Part shown: positions 8,744 to 17,261 of the stretch, one piece after another
Numbering within the stretch: position 1 is the stretch's first letter
How the letters are laid out: each line of letters opens with the position of its first letter
Origin: Vibrio hangzhouensis
GTDB taxonomy: Bacteria > Pseudomonadota > Gammaproteobacteria > Enterobacterales > Vibrionaceae
Reading direction: 5' to 3'
DNA: 64,000 bases
NCBI RefSeq assembly: GCF_900107935.1
Contig: NZ_FNVG01000006.1
Location: forward strand, 124,001 to 188,000
Position numbers and translations under genes: made by a program
Notes under the pieces: generated by a model
What the model saw: only the letters and a program-made list of their open reading frames with translations
What the model was told of the DNA's origin: nothing
The model's database searches: none

Positions 8744-11086
8744 ATGATGAAACATTTAATACATAGCCAACAGAACAAGTTGCTCAGCTGTATGCTAATA
8801 GGTGCCTCTGCCCTTTACGGACAAACAGCATTCGCAGCTGAAGACGATGCCAAATTTTATCCGCAGTTAAACAATCAAGAATGTTTAGCGGATTATTCCG
8901 ACATGGGCTTGAACTGTACCGCAAATGATGTACGTGTCAGTCAGGTGGTTAATATTAAAGGAGTTAAACCTGGTACATTTCCACCAGAGCCTGATGATTC
9001 AGGTGATCCCGTATCGTGCCGACCTGGTGACCCCGTCACCTTTTTTGCAGATGTCGAAGTTGTGACCACTGCAAACGAACGTTACGACTATGCGGTCTGG
9101 TTACCCGGAGGTTCTTATAGCCCTCAAGAACCTAGCACTCCGGAACAAGAAAAGGTCTGTTCAGTCTTGATTGGTGATAACCGCGATCCGAACAGCGCGT
9201 CGGGTTGGATAGACGGACTGAGTTTTGAGTTTGATGTCGATAAGAAAGCGGGCACGCAAACACCGCTGGACTATTGTACCGACATCAGTAAAGCTTCCCC
9301 ATACAGCGGCGTTCATACGTATTACGAGCAGCTTATCACCATGACCTGTCTGGATGATGACGGTTCAGGTAAAGCAGACTTTAACTACTGTATGTCGTGG
9401 AACCAGAGAGCTGAAGCTGAATGTAACGCCACAACGCCATCTCCTGCTGGTGCCCCATCTAAATGTCGTTGTGACATTTTTGATGTCGATATTCTAATCG
9501 ACCCACCAGGAATAGTGAAAACGCTTGAGAGTAGTACTCCTTTAGATGAGCCCGGTGGTAACTTTATCTTTAAAGTATCCATTGAAAACATCAACCCTAA
9601 CTCTTCTTTGTTTATAACTTCGTTAACTGATTACCTTGACTTCAACAATGCGGGTACTTTTGGTGAAGTAATCGATTTGTGGGGACCCACTGAAACACCG
9701 GCTGGTGATGGTGTCTATCTGATTGAAAATAGTACAGCTTGTCCTAAACCAGCGCCCGGAGGAAGCTATGAAATCCTCGCGAAACAAATCTACACCTGTC
9801 AATTCACGCTGAAAGTAGTCGCTGACGACTTGCCAGATCTACCAGTGGGATACCTGGAAATTGATGATATCGTCAAAGCATCTATAGAAAACCAGTTTGG
9901 TGCCCCTGTCCTTGATGGCGATTCATGTCCAGCAGCTCTATCCGCGATTGATGGCGACCACTGTAGTGAAGTTAAAACCGTCAAAGTAAACAATGTATCA
10001 CCAGATATAGATGTTACAAAAACTGTTTCGCCGACTCAGCTAGCAGAAACCGGACCAGGCGCTACAGCTTCCGTGACTTACACTGTCACAGTGAAAAATA
10101 CATCAACCAAAGATGCCTTGATCATCACTGAAAGTGATATTTCAGATAACCCTTATGCCCTAACCTCTTCTGAAAAAGCACCTTGTGTGGGTACATTAGC
10201 TATTGGTGCGTCATGTGTCATGACATACACCAGGGGTGGTCTCGTGGGTAACTCGGGCGATTCCATCGTAAATACCGCAACGGTATACGCAGTGGATAAC
10301 GAAAATGATCCGACCAATGACTCTGGTACAGCAACAGTCGTCTTTACCGATGTACCTGGAGCACTTGACTTGACTAAAACACCGAACAAAAATTCGGTTC
10401 TAGAGTCCGGTGAAGACGTTGTCTTTACATTTGTCATCACGAATGAATCGCCAACTGATAGAGTGCAGCTAAAATCAATGGTTGATACCGTTTTCGGTAC
10501 GATTTTTGACGATAGTAGTTACCAAGGTACCTGTAGTTTCTACAATACATGGCTAGAGCCAGCGGGTGATAGTGTCAGCTGTACAATCACTAAATTCCTA
10601 ATTGGCGAGCCTAGTGATCCTGATCATGAAAACTGGGCCACCGTTACAGGTGTCAGTGATGACAATGAAACATTGACCGCGACGGATAATGCTATCGTAA
10701 GTTACGAAGACGTACCTACTGACTTCACCTTGAACATCGGTCTAGCGTTCGAGTTCTCTATCAGTATTACAAACAATTCTGATTTTGAACCAATAACATT
10801 GGATGCGTTCAATCTCGGAGGCGTTCCATTTAAAGGCGGACTAACCGGCGGCGGCTTCGAAGTCATTAATATCGATTGTCCAGAGTACACTGACTTACCG
10901 TATGAAATTGGTATTCTCGGTGAGCTAAACTGCTCATTCAGAGTCAATGTGCTTAACCCAGCGACAAGCGACTTTAGCCTAGTGGAAGGCGGTGATGATG
11001 TAGAACTAATTATCAGCGATAATGATGGTAATACTGCGGCACAACCTTCATATAATGTTAAGGTTCAGGCAGTACCTAACCTTTAA
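8744..11086 (+). CDS. Large secreted protein with DUF11-like repeats
   Basis: A 780-residue, strongly acidic exported protein with a signal peptide (cleavage near TAFAAE). The N-terminal 250 residues are Cys-rich and unassigned. From about residue 255 on there are at least three Ig-like repeats of the DUF11/conserved-repeat kind, with phrases such as DVTKTVSPTQL and LDLTKTPNKNSVLESGED, each ending in an Asn-rich NTATV or NWATV strand. Such repeats are common in secreted or surface proteins. There is no LPXTG, GlyGly-CTERM or autotransporter barrel at the C-terminus. ATG start with GAAGG upstream. It converges on a secreted metalloprotease gene. Function unknown. Confidence 0.82.
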   Translation: MMKHLIHSQQNKLLSCMLIGASALYGQTAFAAEDDAKFYPQLNNQECLADYSDMGLNCTANDVRVSQVVNIKGVKPGTFPPEPDDSGDPVSCRPGDPVTFFADVEVVTTANERYDYAVWLPGGSYSPQEPSTPEQEKVCSVLIGDNRDPNSASGWIDGLSFEFDVDKKAGTQTPLDYCTDISKASPYSGVHTYYEQLITMTCLDDDGSGKADFNYCMSWNQRAEAECNATTPSPAGAPSKCRCDIFDVDILIDPPGIVKTLESSTPLDEPGGNFIFKVSIENINPNSSLFITSLTDYLDFNNAGTFGEVIDLWGPTETPAGDGVYLIENSTACPKPAPGGSYEILAKQIYTCQFTLKVVADDLPDLPVGYLEIDDIVKASIENQFGAPVLDGDSCPAALSAIDGDHCSEVKTVKVNNVSPDIDVTKTVSPTQLAETGPGATASVTYTVTVKNTSTKDALIITESDISDNPYALTSSEKAPCVGTLAIGASCVMTYTRGGLVGNSGDSIVNTATVYAVDNENDPTNDSGTATVVFTDVPGALDLTKTPNKNSVLESGEDVVFTFVITNESPTDRVQLKSMVDTVFGTIFDDSSYQGTCSFYNTWLEPAGDSVSCTITKFLIGEPSDPDHENWATVTGVSDDNETLTATDNAIVSYEDVPTDFTLNIGLAFEFSISITNNSDFEPITLDAFNLGGVPFKGGLTGGGFEVINIDCPEYTDLPYEIGILGELNCSFRVNVLNPATSDFSLVEGGDDVELIISDNDGNTAAQPSYNVKVQAVPNL

Positions 11087-11127
11087 AAGACTCCGATAGT
11101 TTTAAAAAAACAGTGAGTCATAGAGTA

Positions 11128-11163
11128 ATGGTGGAAGAGGAAGTGCACTTTCTCTTCCACCAT
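11128..11163 (+). terminator. Rho-independent terminator of the DUF11-like gene
   Basis: Perfect 12-bp inverted repeat (ATGGTGGAAGAG and its complement) enclosing a self-complementary AAGTGCACTT, followed by AATTTTT on the plus strand. Confidence 0.88.
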
Positions 11164-11205
11164 AATTTTTCATACAGCGAGGCAATAAAACACCTCACCA
11201 ATCAG

Positions 11206-13941
11206 TTACTTTTTACCTTTACCGCCATTGCCATTGGAGCTTTCCATTCCAATCGTTACAACTGCAGTGCTGGTTTCATAACCATCTGTAATACTGTAGG
11301 AGAAACTGTCATTTCCTTTAAAGCTCTTAGCAGGAGTGTACAGTAGCTGGCCTCCCGAAGTAATTTGGACCGTTCCTTTTGAGCCTTGAGTTACTGAAGT
11401 AATGCTCAAACTATCACCATCTGGATCGCTATCGTTGATAAGTACATCAATGACAACGGGTTCTTTTGCTGAAAGAATGAACTCATCATTGACAGCAACC
11501 GGGGCACCGTTGGGTTCAACCGCAGATTCAATCACAACGCTCTCCACCTCACTAACACTAAAGCCTGGCTCTGAAGTATGCTGCGCTAAAAATGTCACAT
11601 TGTAATTACCATCCGACGCGTCAGTGCTTGAAGCAACGTCCAGATACAGCGTGTTACTTTCATCCGGTGCTAAAGTCATGGTTGTGTCATTGGCATTCCA
11701 GCCATCAGGAACGCTCACGGCTAAGTCGAACATCGCTGGTTCACATTCTCCGCTGTCCTGACTGGTCACCGTCACGGTATAACTCATCTTACTGCCCGGT
11801 TCATACACCCCGGTTTGGTTTGCTGTAACCGTCAATAATGGCGCACTCAATTGACATACCTGAACGGGTGTTTCTACCAAATAGCTAGACGTCGCGCTGG
11901 CGTTGAAATTACTATCACTACTGTTTGACGCATTGAATGTAATGTCATACGAACCATCTGCTGCCGTTTCATTCGAAGTAACATCAAGTATTACAGTATC
12001 GCTGGCACCAGGAACTAAATTTAGCGATGCGGCAGTTGTTATCCAGCCTGAAGGTACAAACGCTTCAACCGCGAAATCAGACGATGAACAGCCGTTACTA
12101 TCGTTATTGGTCACTGACACCGTATAGCTCAGAGTGCTACCAGAACTTACACCCGCACTCTGGAGTGGAACAACCGTAATAGACGGGTCATTCGATGTAC
12201 ATGTTGCCTCCGCGAAGCTCACATAGACACTTGCCCCGGTACTGTCCGCCCATTCGGTAGTCACTGTGATACCAGCGTCTAAATCACTATAGCTGTTTCC
12301 CGGCACCAGTGATGAATCATTCCAATCGGCACTGGCACTGTTTGGCGTCATATCCAATAATTGGCTGGTGTTCCTGTCACCTTCTCTTCCTAGGTGAAAA
12401 GTAACACCTGAAATGAGCGATGGTGTATTAACGAGATAACGGTCAAAGCCTACCGCCTGACGGTATTCCAAGTAATACCAGAGTTTTTCACCTGTTGAAG
12501 GATCAACACCACGTTGGATTTTAAGTGCTTTGCTTTGGCCCCCCGGTAGAGTTTCATAAGGCTCCAAGAAGTAGCTACCTTCACTCTTAATTTCAACAAT
12601 ACTGTCTGTGTGAGAATCGGTAGCGGTGTTTAACCAGCCCAAAATGTCTTTACTAAACGAATTAAAATGTCCGGTAAAATTTGGTGCCCCCATAATATCC
12701 AGACTGTCACCATACTCGACGCTGTAGCAGTTGCCCTCCACAACATCTGTCTCACACTCAAGCTTCTCTGCGTGATGCAAACCCAAGTTATGTCCAAGTT
12801 CGTGGGCTACGGTTCTAAGTGTCAGCGAACCGTTTATCCAACTTCTCGAAGGGTTACCTCCAACGGTTCCACGACCTGTCCATCCACATTTACTGCTTTG
12901 TGGGAAGACATACATCAGCCTGTTGTAGCTCGCGACATCTATGCCACTGTCTTCCGCTGCCTGATTCGCATAGGTGCTGATAGTGCTTAAATCACAAACT
13001 TCATCGATGGGTAGAGTGTAATAGCCTTGTACATCTCCAGAAAACAATGTCTGTCCATAAGACACTTCTTGAAAGTAATCATTGACTGAACCAAACACAA
13101 CTTCCTCGACTTCTCCGACCGTCCAGGGCTGTTGGGGGTTGCTTTGGAAGTTAACCAACATCACTAGTGTTTTTTGGTCACCCAAAGTGTTATTTAGTGC
13201 TGAAGATGTCGTGCTAATTTCTGTGGTCGATACGCTACCGTCCGCTAATACCGTTAGGCTTTGTAGCGATTCATTCAAAACTAATGAAGCAGGTTCACCT
13301 TCGTGTTTCTCAAACCTCCAGCCACTCGCACGAACTCTCATACCTGAATGAACTGCGTTTAACTGAGCGCGGTCCTTCATGTGCAACTCAATATGTCCAT
13401 CAGCGGTTTTCAGGACATGGTATAGACGGCTCTTACTATGATCTTCATAGTCTTCGTAATAAACCTCAAGCTCACCATCGAGCACCTGTTCTTGTTCCAG
13501 AAGTTCGCGAACTTCCTCGGGTGCACCTTGGCGTTCCTCTGAGCTAAGCGCCAGGCTTGCTACATCGGCTGGGGCCACTTCTACGAGTTCGGATAACAAT
13601 TGCTGGCGCTCTTCCGCTAGCGACATCATCTGACTTAGATAGTGACTTTTATCTTGTTCTGTTGCGTCGCGGTAAAGAGCTAAGGCCTTTGTCAAAGCTT
13701 CACTATTCGATTTAGCATTTTGGCGCATTTCTATCGCGAATTGTCTGGCACTTTGTGAATGAGTATTGTGTTCCTCTAAATGTCGTCCATGCATAAAGGT
13801 GTCATCACCGGCTAAAGCGGATGCATTGAAAAACAGATAGGACGTCCCAAGTAAAGCCGTAAATGAAGATTTAAACGTGTTGGACGCTAATATTTTTGAG
13901 TTAAATAGGAGGTTAAACATACGTGTAACTTTCAGATCCAT
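11206..13941 (-). CDS. Secreted zinc metalloprotease (M11/gametolysin-like)
   Basis: About 911 residues. An N-terminal signal segment ends near ASALAGDD. A propeptide-like helical region (to about 230) is followed by a metalloprotease domain with HELGHNLGLHH (about 386), the HEXXHXXGXXH zinc motif of metzincins, with a downstream DIMG Met-turn and a distribution typical of peptidase M11. The C-terminal half holds two NEW3-like Ig domains with repeated TYTVTVT and PDGW or PSGW phrases (about 585-790) and a cadherin-like/Ig domain with DVLINDSDPDGD near the end, closing in a basic GGKGKK tail. Probably released to the medium and active on extracellular protein. The start is uncertain: an ATG at 13941 is used, one at 13920 gives a shorter signal peptide, and neither has a strong ribosome site. 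Confidence 0.88.
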   Translation of the reverse strand: MDLKVTRMFNLLFNSKILASNTFKSSFTALLGTSYLFFNASALAGDDTFMHGRHLEEHNTHSQSARQFAIEMRQNAKSNSEALTKALALYRDATEQDKSHYLSQMMSLAEERQQLLSELVEVAPADVASLALSSEERQGAPEEVRELLEQEQVLDGELEVYYEDYEDHSKSRLYHVLKTADGHIELHMKDRAQLNAVHSGMRVRASGWRFEKHEGEPASLVLNESLQSLTVLADGSVSTTEISTTSSALNNTLGDQKTLVMLVNFQSNPQQPWTVGEVEEVVFGSVNDYFQEVSYGQTLFSGDVQGYYTLPIDEVCDLSTISTYANQAAEDSGIDVASYNRLMYVFPQSSKCGWTGRGTVGGNPSRSWINGSLTLRTVAHELGHNLGLHHAEKLECETDVVEGNCYSVEYGDSLDIMGAPNFTGHFNSFSKDILGWLNTATDSHTDSIVEIKSEGSYFLEPYETLPGGQSKALKIQRGVDPSTGEKLWYYLEYRQAVGFDRYLVNTPSLISGVTFHLGREGDRNTSQLLDMTPNSASADWNDSSLVPGNSYSDLDAGITVTTEWADSTGASVYVSFAEATCTSNDPSITVVPLQSAGVSSGSTLSYTVSVTNNDSNGCSSSDFAVEAFVPSGWITTAASLNLVPGASDTVILDVTSNETAADGSYDITFNASNSSDSNFNASATSSYLVETPVQVCQLSAPLLTVTANQTGVYEPGSKMSYTVTVTSQDSGECEPAMFDLAVSVPDGWNANDTTMTLAPDESNTLYLDVASSTDASDGNYNVTFLAQHTSEPGFSVSEVESVVIESAVEPNGAPVAVNDEFILSAKEPVVIDVLINDSDPDGDSLSITSVTQGSKGTVQITSGGQLLYTPAKSFKGNDSFSYSITDGYETSTAVVTIGMESSNGNGGKGKK

Positions 13942-14197
13942 TTCGTTTTGCAAGATAAATCAAAGCCTAAGCAGAGTGACGCTCACACAAAGACCACAGG
14001 ATAATTAACCCGTAGGGATTATTTACTTTGCATATATTGAGTTATCTTCTAGTTAAGACAACCATGAAATAATTAAAGGCAAGCGAACCCCAAAATTGCC
14101 ACTTATTTAAAATTAGAGCAATCATGATTAGCAAACTTTTATAATAATATAATCCGCACTGCCCAATCTTTGCATATTGAGAGTACAATTAAACAAA

Positions 14198-14225
14198 TAT
14201 AATTTTATTGTACAATAAAATTATA
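14198..14225. repeat. Perfect 28-bp palindrome
   Basis: Two 14-base arms meet without a loop, centred on TTGTACAA; the left arm is TATAATTTTATTGT and the right arm is its exact complement. It lies alone in AT-rich intergenic DNA about 255 bases upstream of the metalloprotease start. It could be an operator or simply low-complexity DNA. Confidence 0.6.
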
Positions 14226-14733
14226 CTTGCATAATGTCAGGGTGTTATTTAAGAACATTTATACAACTGTAACAATATCTACTCCACTTACAATTGAACA
14301 TATTTGCTTACGTTTTAAGAATCAAAATACTAGCAAAAACCCAGGTCAAAATTCAACCACATCGATAACAAAAAACGAAATCAAAGTGGAAATTCCATTT
14401 AACTCGTGAATATATAAGGCAATTATTTTTTATTAAAATGGCTTATCTAACCTTATGAAACAATTGTTATATATACATAAAGTGAATAGCAAAGTTGCAT
14501 TTTATACTTTCAAAATTAACCACTTGTCATAGCCCTGACCATTCGATAACACAACTTTGACATTTTAATGGGTGGGGTAAATCTAACACAATATTTACAG
14601 TGAGGTGTAACAAAGCTATTCAAGCACACTCATACCTCATGCTCTGAAAATAAATATTTAGTTACAAAAAACCAACAAAATATCCACAAATAGCACGTTG
14701 TCCATACCCAATTTAAGGGATTGTGTGCTTATC

Positions 14734-14759
14734 AAAAAAAGCAGCTAAATATAGCTGCT
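14734..14759 (-). terminator. Terminator of the DsbA-like gene
   Basis: An 8-bp stem AGCAGCTA/TAGCTGCT with a 4-base loop is followed on the minus strand by seven T residues. Confidence 0.85.
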
Positions 14760-14785
14760 CTTTAAATATTAAACATTCCTATGTC

Positions 14786-15577
14786 TTACTCTGGTTCTTC
14801 CTCACTTTTCTCTAACTCGTTTATCAGTGATTCAAAAACTGGGTATTGTTGAGCTCCAACAACAATTTGGGGCTCAATCAGAAGGTCGTTTTCCACCCGG
14901 CCAATAAGAAACGTTGGTGTACCTCGTATCCCAAGTGATTGACCTAATGCCAAATCTTGTGCGACTTTATCGGCAACTGACTGATCCTTTAAGCAATCAG
15001 CAAAAGCATCCATATTCAACGATAAGTCCGTGGCAGATTTTTGATATAACTCACTACCCAACTGCTGTACGTTACTAAATAGCATGTCTCGCATTGGCCA
15101 ATAAGAGTTTTGCTTAAAACTGCATTTCGCCGCGACCGCGGCTGGTACTGCCTCTGGATGGAAGTCTAGCGGAAAATCTCGAGCGACATATTGTACTCTA
15201 CCAGTATCGATATAATTTTTCTTTAAGTCTTTGAATGTAAAGTCAGCAAATCTTTTACAGAACGGACATTGAAAATCAGAAAATTCTATAATAGCGATCT
15301 TTGCATCAGAACTCCCTAGTATAGGAAGATTCCCGCCTTCAGAAAAATTGGGTTGATCTGGTAGAATTCTGGGTTGTTTTTTGGGTTTTTTAAATGCTAA
15401 ATCATGTATTTCCGATACTTTATCTCCAATATCACCCACCTCTTGGGAAAGCTGACCTATCTCCTGCTTCAATGATTCGATTTCAGATTTTAACTGCTCA
15501 GTCTCTCCCGATTCACAACCCGATATAGCTTGCAATAACACCAACGAGATAACGAGTCTAGCCATATGTATAAACAT
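14786..15577 (-). CDS. DsbA-family thioredoxin-fold lipoprotein
   Basis: A 263-residue protein. The signal sequence ends in ISGC, a lipobox, so it is probably tethered to a membrane in the periplasm. Residues about 28-60 form a heptad-like coiled coil (QLKSEIESLKQEIGQLSQEV). A DsbA/BdbD-like thioredoxin domain follows, with FSDFQCPFCKRF (active-site CPFC about residue 104) and a cis-Pro loop GIRGTPTFLIG near 223. It likely catalyses thiol-disulfide exchange on exported proteins. It stands alone, with its own terminator. The start ATG has GAGGG 6-7 bases upstream. The coiled-coil stalk suggests it may be oligomeric or act at a distance from the membrane. Confidence 0.85.
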   Translation of the reverse strand: MFIHMARLVISLVLLQAISGCESGETEQLKSEIESLKQEIGQLSQEVGDIGDKVSEIHDLAFKKPKKQPRILPDQPNFSEGGNLPILGSSDAKIAIIEFSDFQCPFCKRFADFTFKDLKKNYIDTGRVQYVARDFPLDFHPEAVPAAVAAKCSFKQNSYWPMRDMLFSNVQQLGSELYQKSATDLSLNMDAFADCLKDQSVADKVAQDLALGQSLGIRGTPTFLIGRVENDLLIEPQIVVGAQQYPVFESLINELEKSEEEPE

Positions 15578-15953
15578 CTTAAGCCCTCACTTTGAAATAG
15601 CACAAAATTGAGTTCGTACCTTACTCTTACCTGCTAAAAGATTTGCTGTATCATGCTATTACTAGTTTTATCTTATTAAATTACGAGTAATAACATGAAG
15701 CTACAGAAAACTGCTCACTTTCCATATTGTGTTCTTCACCATCACGTACGATGAATCAGACATTTCTTTCAATTTGCTAAAGAGTATTGTAGAGGAGTTG
15801 TTATAAGTCAATTTACACTAAACACTGAAGACGCTACCACGGAGAATTTTCTGGTTGGCAAGACATATCTTAATTAACACGTTGTAATTAAGATAGTTTT
15901 AATTATTACGTTAAAAAAATGGGGAGATGGTTTGAACGGTATTTTTGTACGAA
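15578..15953. other. Intergenic region upstream of the DsbA-like gene
   Basis: About 375 bases that should carry the promoter of the lipoprotein gene. Nothing else recognisable was seen. Confidence 0.4.
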
Positions 15954-15977
15954 AAAGCCTGTCGAATGACGGGCTTT
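15954..15977 (-). terminator. Terminator of the Gly-Leu-Cys tRNA unit
   Basis: A stem of AAAGCCTGTC with GACGGGCTTT (one G-T pair) and a 4-base loop, followed by TTTTT on the minus strand, just after tRNA-Cys. Confidence 0.88.
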
Positions 15978-15984
15978 AAAATGA

Positions 15985-16058
15985 TGGAGGCGCCTCCCGG
16001 AGTCGAACCGAGGTCCACGGATTTGCAATCCGCTGCATAGCCACTCTGCCAAGGCGCC
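15985..16058 (-). tRNA. tRNA-Cys (anticodon GCA)
   Basis: A 74-nt cloverleaf with acceptor GGCGCCT, anticodon loop TTGCAAA, T-loop TTCGACT and encoded CCA. It is identical to the copy at 17046-17119. It is the last gene of the tRNA unit that starts at the promoter near 16686 and is separated from tRNA-Leu by the repeat array. Confidence 0.96.
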
Positions 16059-16117
16059 TTAGATTGTGTGCTATTTCATAATAGCTGAGAGGCAAAACCA
16101 AATACTATAAGGTTACT

Positions 16118-16337
16118 CTCATAAATGATGGGCCCCGGCCGGAGTTGATGGTCCGACATTTCGGCCGGCACTCGAGCTGGGAGCTTAATCTCATAAATGA
16201 TGGTGCCCCGGGCCGGAGTTGATGGTCCGACATATCGGCCGGCACTCGAGCTGGGAGCTTAATCTCATAAACGATGGTGCCCCAGGCCGGAGTTGATGGT
16301 CCGACATATCGGCCGGCACTCGAGCTGGGAGCTTAAT
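16118..16337 (-). repeat. Tandem 74-bp repeats derived from the 3' end of tRNA-Leu
   Basis: Three head-to-tail units start at 16118 (72 bp), 16190 (74 bp) and 16264 (74 bp). The second and third differ at two positions; the first, farthest from the tRNA, is the most changed. On the transcribed minus strand each unit contains GTGCCGG, then a 21-nt segment in place of the T-loop part TTCAAG, then TCCGGCCCGGGGCACCA, which is the 3' half of the T-stem, acceptor and CCA of the adjacent tRNA-Leu. The 3' trailer after CCA (CTCATAAACGAT on the plus strand) is shared as well. The array lies within the tRNA transcription unit and should be transcribed. Confidence 0.92.
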
Positions 16338-16348
16338 CTCATAAACGA

Positions 16349-16435
16349 TGGTGCCCCGGGCCGGACTTGAACCGGCACAACGCGAACGTCGAGGGATTTT
16401 AAATCCCTTGTGTCTACCAATTCCACCACCAGGGC
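16349..16435 (-). tRNA. tRNA-Leu (anticodon TAA)
   Basis: An 87-nt tRNA with a long variable arm, anticodon loop TTTAAAA, acceptor GCCCTGG pairing with CCGGGGC, an intact T-arm GCCGG TTCAAGT CCGGC, and encoded CCA. Its 3' end is the parent sequence of the downstream repeats. It decodes UUA, and UUG by wobble. Confidence 0.95.
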
Positions 16436-16499
16436 ACACAAATCTCTTTGTGATGGAGACACCATCTTGATATCGCCTACAGGCCATACCTTTTTAATT

Positions 16500-16605
16500 T
16501 GGAGCGACTCGACCCGATTGGGGCACGAGGTTCCCTAGCTCTTAACAAAAAAGGCGTGACCTCAACCTTGGCAAGGTTGCGCTCTACCAACTGAGCTAGT
16601 GTCGC
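16500..16605 (-). pseudogene. tRNA-Gly (anticodon GCC) broken by insertions in T-arm and acceptor
   Basis: The first 50 or so bases are a normal tRNA-Gly: GCGACAC acceptor, D-arm, and anticodon loop TTGCCAA. After GGTCACG, a 21-nt T-rich segment replaces the left half of the T-loop. After GAACCTCGTG, another segment of about 15 nt precedes the last acceptor bases GTCGCTCCA. The gene is 106 nt instead of about 76. The 5' half, the acceptor end and the CCA are preserved, so the insertions look recent. Unless the inserts are removed, no functional tRNA can form. It is the first gene of its transcription unit. Confidence 0.82.
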
Positions 16606-16658
16606 ATTTTGTCTTATCAGACTTCGTTTCAGCGAGCTTCCCCGTGAGAACGAGGTGT

Positions 16659-16686
16659 ACTTTAACGGATTAAGATTTTCCGTCAA
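16659..16686 (-). promoter_or_regulatory. Promoter of the Gly-Leu-Cys tRNA unit
   Basis: TTGACG (16681-16686), a 16-base spacer and TAAAGT (16659-16664), followed by a GC-rich discriminator typical of stringently controlled stable-RNA promoters. The same arrangement is seen at 17167-17194. Confidence 0.75.
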
Positions 16687-17013
16687 CAGGTATTTTTCAC
16701 TTTATGAATCAAGTGATTAAATAGCGAACTTCAGCGTATGAAGCACGTACAATTCGTCTATTTATACGTCGTTTTATAACTTAGCAATCTCTCGTTCAAG
16801 CTGATGTTTTTCGTCCGTAATGATTTTTTCGAGCACCTCCACTCATAGCAAAACTAACCATAAATAGACGCTGGTCACAATGCAACCTGTTTGGCGATCC
16901 GGGAGCGTTTTTCTGATGTTTAGTCTCAGAAATAAGTTGAGATTTGAATCGATGAGAGGTAGCGACGAAGATAGAGAAGATGACGAGGGGATTTCAAAAG
17001 GCCCAAAACGACA

Positions 17014-17037
17014 AAACCCCGACCTAAGTCGGGGTTT
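17014..17037 (-). terminator. Terminator of the solo tRNA-Cys
   Basis: A 10-bp stem AAACCCCGAC/GTCGGGGTTT with a 4-base loop, followed by TTTTG on the minus strand. Confidence 0.9.
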
Positions 17038-17045
17038 CTAAATAA

Positions 17046-17119
17046 TGGAGGCGCCTCCCGGAGTCGAACCGAGGTCCACGGATTTGCAATCCGCTGCATA
17101 GCCACTCTGCCAAGGCGCC
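17046..17119 (-). tRNA. tRNA-Cys (anticodon GCA), second copy
   Basis: 74 nt, identical to the copy at 15985-16058 including CCA. It has its own promoter and terminator, so it is a separate transcription unit. Confidence 0.96.
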
Positions 17120-17166
17120 TTTCTTTTCAACACGTTAGATAAGCTCTCTCGCCGTGTTCGAGGCAT

Positions 17167-17194
17167 ACTTTACGGATTACAGAAAATTAGTCAA
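17167..17194 (-). promoter_or_regulatory. Promoter of the solo tRNA-Cys
   Basis: TTGACT (17189-17194), a 16-base spacer and TAAAGT (17167-17172), then ATGCCTCG as a GC-rich discriminator. It matches the promoter at 16659-16686 in layout. Confidence 0.75.
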
Positions 17195-17261
17195 ACAAAA
17201 AACTGTCTTTTTAGGTTTGTTTGGCGACTTTAACATCAAACTGAATACCAAACCGTCACAT

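Larger units (their letters stand above)
13954..14785. other. AT-rich intergenic region
   Basis: About 830 bases, clearly richer in A+T than its surroundings. It holds the promoter side of the metalloprotease gene, a perfect 28-bp palindrome at 14198-14225 and the terminator of the DsbA-like gene at 14734-14759. A 60-codon frame starting with TTG at 14227 has no supporting feature and is not called. Confidence 0.5.

Noticed and set aside
14227..14409. 60-codon frame starting with TTG in AT-rich DNA
   Set aside because: No ribosome site; composition is that of the spacer; it begins next to the palindrome by chance.
16118..16337. CRISPR-like appearance of the 74-bp repeats
   Set aside because: Units are contiguous without unique spacers and derive from the adjacent tRNA-Leu.
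16191..16487. Frames of 98 and 66 codons across the tRNA-Leu repeats
   Set aside because: They are produced by the repeated tRNA fragment and read through an actual tRNA; not protein coding.
15954..17194. Integrated island at the tRNA genes
   Set aside because: No integrase, direct att repeat or foreign block adjoins; the repeated tRNA ends are tandem and within the transcription unit.
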